The notes beneath the pieces are model-generated. The model did no database searches. It was given only the letters and a program-made list of their open reading frames with translations, and was not told the DNA's origin. 64,000 nt of DNA from Pacificibacter marinus (GTDB lineage: Bacteria > Pseudomonadota > Alphaproteobacteria > Rhodobacterales > Rhodobacteraceae), in the NCBI RefSeq assembly GCF_018860665.1, contig NZ_JAHKPK010000035.1, positions 1 through 64,000 on the forward strand, written 5' to 3'. The position numbers and the translations under genes were made by a program. Below are positions 62,763 to 64,000 of this stretch, piece by piece (within the stretch, counting starts at the first letter, position 1; every line of letters starts with the position of its first letter).

Positions 62763-63809
62763 TTACCCTTGCAAAACAGGCCCGAGCGCTTGGGCATACT
62801 GCTCAAGTGTCGTCTGTTTTTGTGTCTTGATTCGTGTTTGCCAAGCCGCGAGATCAGCTTTGCTTTGATCAACAACAGCCAGAAGTTCGGTTTCTGATTT
62901 CACCTGCGCCGACAGGAATCCATTTACCGTATCGCCACGCGCATCATGTGTGATGGCAGCGTTTGGAACTCCTGCAGAACTCGACACTCCACAGCCATGA
63001 ACGCGGCTGGAAATCACGAAGTCAAACTGGGAATATAATTCCGGGTAGTCGACAGCATCAAAGACCGAACGCACATTTTCCGCACCATAGAGAGCTGCGG
63101 CATGTTCCAGTTCGTCAACATAGTGGCACACAACACGGCAATCATAACGATTGTTTAGCGTCTCAAACAGGCGAGTTTGCAAGTCGAATTTTTCATTAGA
63201 CATGCGCTGATAGCGATGTGTATTTGTCGTATTAAATCCAAGGCCAACGTGATTAATACCGTCCACGGTGTCACGTTCAATTGGCGATGACAGGAGCGCT
63301 GGACATGGAAGATAATTTGCCTCGATGTCCATCTTGCCAAGGTTAACCACAAGGTTTTCATTACGGCAAAACACAGTGGCGCGGCGTAAAATAGTTTGTT
63401 CATCTTCGGTAAGCTTCAAGGGTTTGTTGGTTGTACCGATACCCAAAAACAGAATTTTTCCTTTAAACTCTTTAAGCTTTTTGTAGAGTGGTTTGAGGCG
63501 GCCACCATACCAAGCCGGACTGCCTGCGAAGACGACCGTGTCATAAAAATTGATGTCGTTTGTCCGCTTAAACGAGTTGTCGTAATGCGTGATATTGAAC
63601 GCAAAATCGATCGAGGACGCAAGGCTCGTGTAATAGGGTTTTTTCCAGAAGTTCCAGCTTTCAAGAAGCGATGTTGTTTGCGGACTTTTGTTGTAAATCG
63701 TTGAAACATCCTCACGTACACCGCATTCTTTAAGAATACGGCGGGAGCCTCGCAAAATAAATTCGTCGCCAGGATTCCATTGGCGTGTGGTTACATAGAG
63801 AATTTTCAT
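62763..63809 (-). CDS. Polysaccharide pyruvyl transferase family protein
   Basis: 348 residues. Begins MKILYVTTRQWNPGDEFILR, the NxGDE motif of the PssM/CsaB-type family. A later segment DFVISSRVHGCGVSSSAGVP holds the SxRxHG motif, with the final AxxxxxP loop. The family adds pyruvyl (ketal) groups from PEP to sugars or transfers related units. Its ATG overlaps the stop of the upstream gene (ATGA). The gene order with a Wzx-like protein after it suggests decoration of the repeat unit before flipping. Confidence 0.85.
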   Translation of the reverse strand: MKILYVTTRQWNPGDEFILRGSRRILKECGVREDVSTIYNKSPQTTSLLESWNFWKKPYYTSLASSIDFAFNITHYDNSFKRTNDINFYDTVVFAGSPAWYGGRLKPLYKKLKEFKGKILFLGIGTTNKPLKLTEDEQTILRRATVFCRNENLVVNLGKMDIEANYLPCPALLSSPIERDTVDGINHVGLGFNTTNTHRYQRMSNEKFDLQTRLFETLNNRYDCRVVCHYVDELEHAAALYGAENVRSVFDAVDYPELYSQFDFVISSRVHGCGVSSSAGVPNAAITHDARGDTVNGFLSAQVKSETELLAVVDQSKADLAAWQTRIKTQKQTTLEQYAQALGPVLQG

Positions 63810-63997
63810 GATGTTCTTCCGTCGGGTTGCCAGTACGAGAGGTCGCGCCCAGTGAGCGCACTCAGAGCCTCATTTTCAGATGCAAAATATTGTGTCCAAA
63901 GCTTGTGTTTTTGAGCAGCGGTTAAAGTAACACGCTCTTCTGGTTTGATGTCACGATATGCTATATTCGTCGTTGAACTGTTCTTAACACGCCCCAC
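63806..63997 (-). CDS. C-terminal end of a gene cut by the window edge, sulfotransferase-like
   Basis: The last 63 residues of a protein that continues past the right edge. The tail ASENEALSALTGRDLSYWQP recalls the C-terminus of sulfotransferase family proteins, which often end FAxDNARLAELLGRDLS-W. No PAPS-binding loop is in the visible part. The gene stop overlaps the pyruvyl-transferase start. If the call is right, PAPS from CysD/CysNC could supply it. Sequence beyond the window is needed to decide. Confidence 0.45.
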   Translation of the reverse strand: MGRVKNSSTTNIAYRDIKPEERVTLTAAQKHKLWTQYFASENEALSALTGRDLSYWQPDGRTS

Positions 63998-64000
63998 CAG

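Overview
The window reads as part of a large plasmid or chromid from a marine alphaproteobacterium of the Rhodobacterales (Roseobacter group). Evidence: an iteron-controlled RepA-type initiator next to a ParA/ParB pair with its own palindromic parS-like sites (about 28.5-36.5 kb), a MobV-type relaxase, a tyrosine recombinase, a DUF1403-ScpB pair typical of rhizobial and roseobacterial plasmids, and no rRNA, tRNA or housekeeping genes. Gene families throughout (Liv and TTT transporters, XDH-type molybdenum hydroxylase, PcaIJ, exopolysaccharide export) fit this group.

Layout. (1) 0-0.65 kb: a YjbF/GfcB-like capsule lipoprotein. (2) 1.0-26.9 kb: one long minus-strand catabolic block. In transcription order: LysR regulator, three-part molybdenum hydroxylase on two genes, cyclase-family hydrolase, fumarylacetoacetase-family hydrolase, citrate synthase, 3-oxoacid CoA-transferase A/B, carboxymuconolactone-decarboxylase-like protein, 3-hydroxyacyl-CoA dehydrogenase, aldehyde dehydrogenase, NTF2-like protein, PaaG-like enoyl-CoA hydratase, LivGFHM with its binding protein, a TetR regulator, a fused GlcD-GlcE, GlcF, a second crotonase and XdhC. 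Two near-identical palindromes, before the fused glc gene and before lysR, suggest joint control by the TetR protein. The block looks like uptake and complete oxidation of an acid that is hydroxylated by a Mo enzyme, ring-opened or hydrolysed, and passed through CoA-linked beta-oxidation to acetyl-CoA. The substrate cannot be named from sequence. (3) 27.0-28.4 kb: decayed DNA, with a fragment of an AbrB-family permease gene and an IS21 relic carrying two short palindromic insertions. (4) 28.5-41.4 kb: plasmid backbone (repA, 22-bp iterons, parAB, parS-like sites, a LuxR-type regulator, cysD-cysNC, tyrosine recombinase with a 37-bp palindromic site, DUF1403, scpB, mobV). A partial copy of the recombination site lies in inverted orientation at 28.3 kb, so the rep-par-cys-recombinase segment is bracketed. 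(5) 41.6-51.6 kb: a second catabolic island: a broken GntR regulator, an AbrB-family permease, a 4,5-dihydroxyphthalate-decarboxylase-like protein, and a divergent IclR-LeuC/LeuD-like-PEPM/ICL lyase-TctBAC operon. (6) 51.8-52.6 kb: a small XRE regulator and a divergent zinc-motif protein around a 12-bp inverted repeat. (7) 52.7-64 kb: an exopolysaccharide locus (phosphatase, ClpP-like secreted protein, OPX export protein, Wzc tyrosine kinase, phosphohexomutase, Wzy-like polymerase, Wzx-like flippase, pyruvyl transferase, and the end of a possible sulfotransferase).

How the parts may work together: the plasmid couples a surface-polysaccharide locus with PAPS synthesis (cysD/cysNC), which would allow a sulfated polymer, and carries two independent transporter-plus-degradation islands. 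Assignments rest on motif and family recognition by eye; no database search was run.
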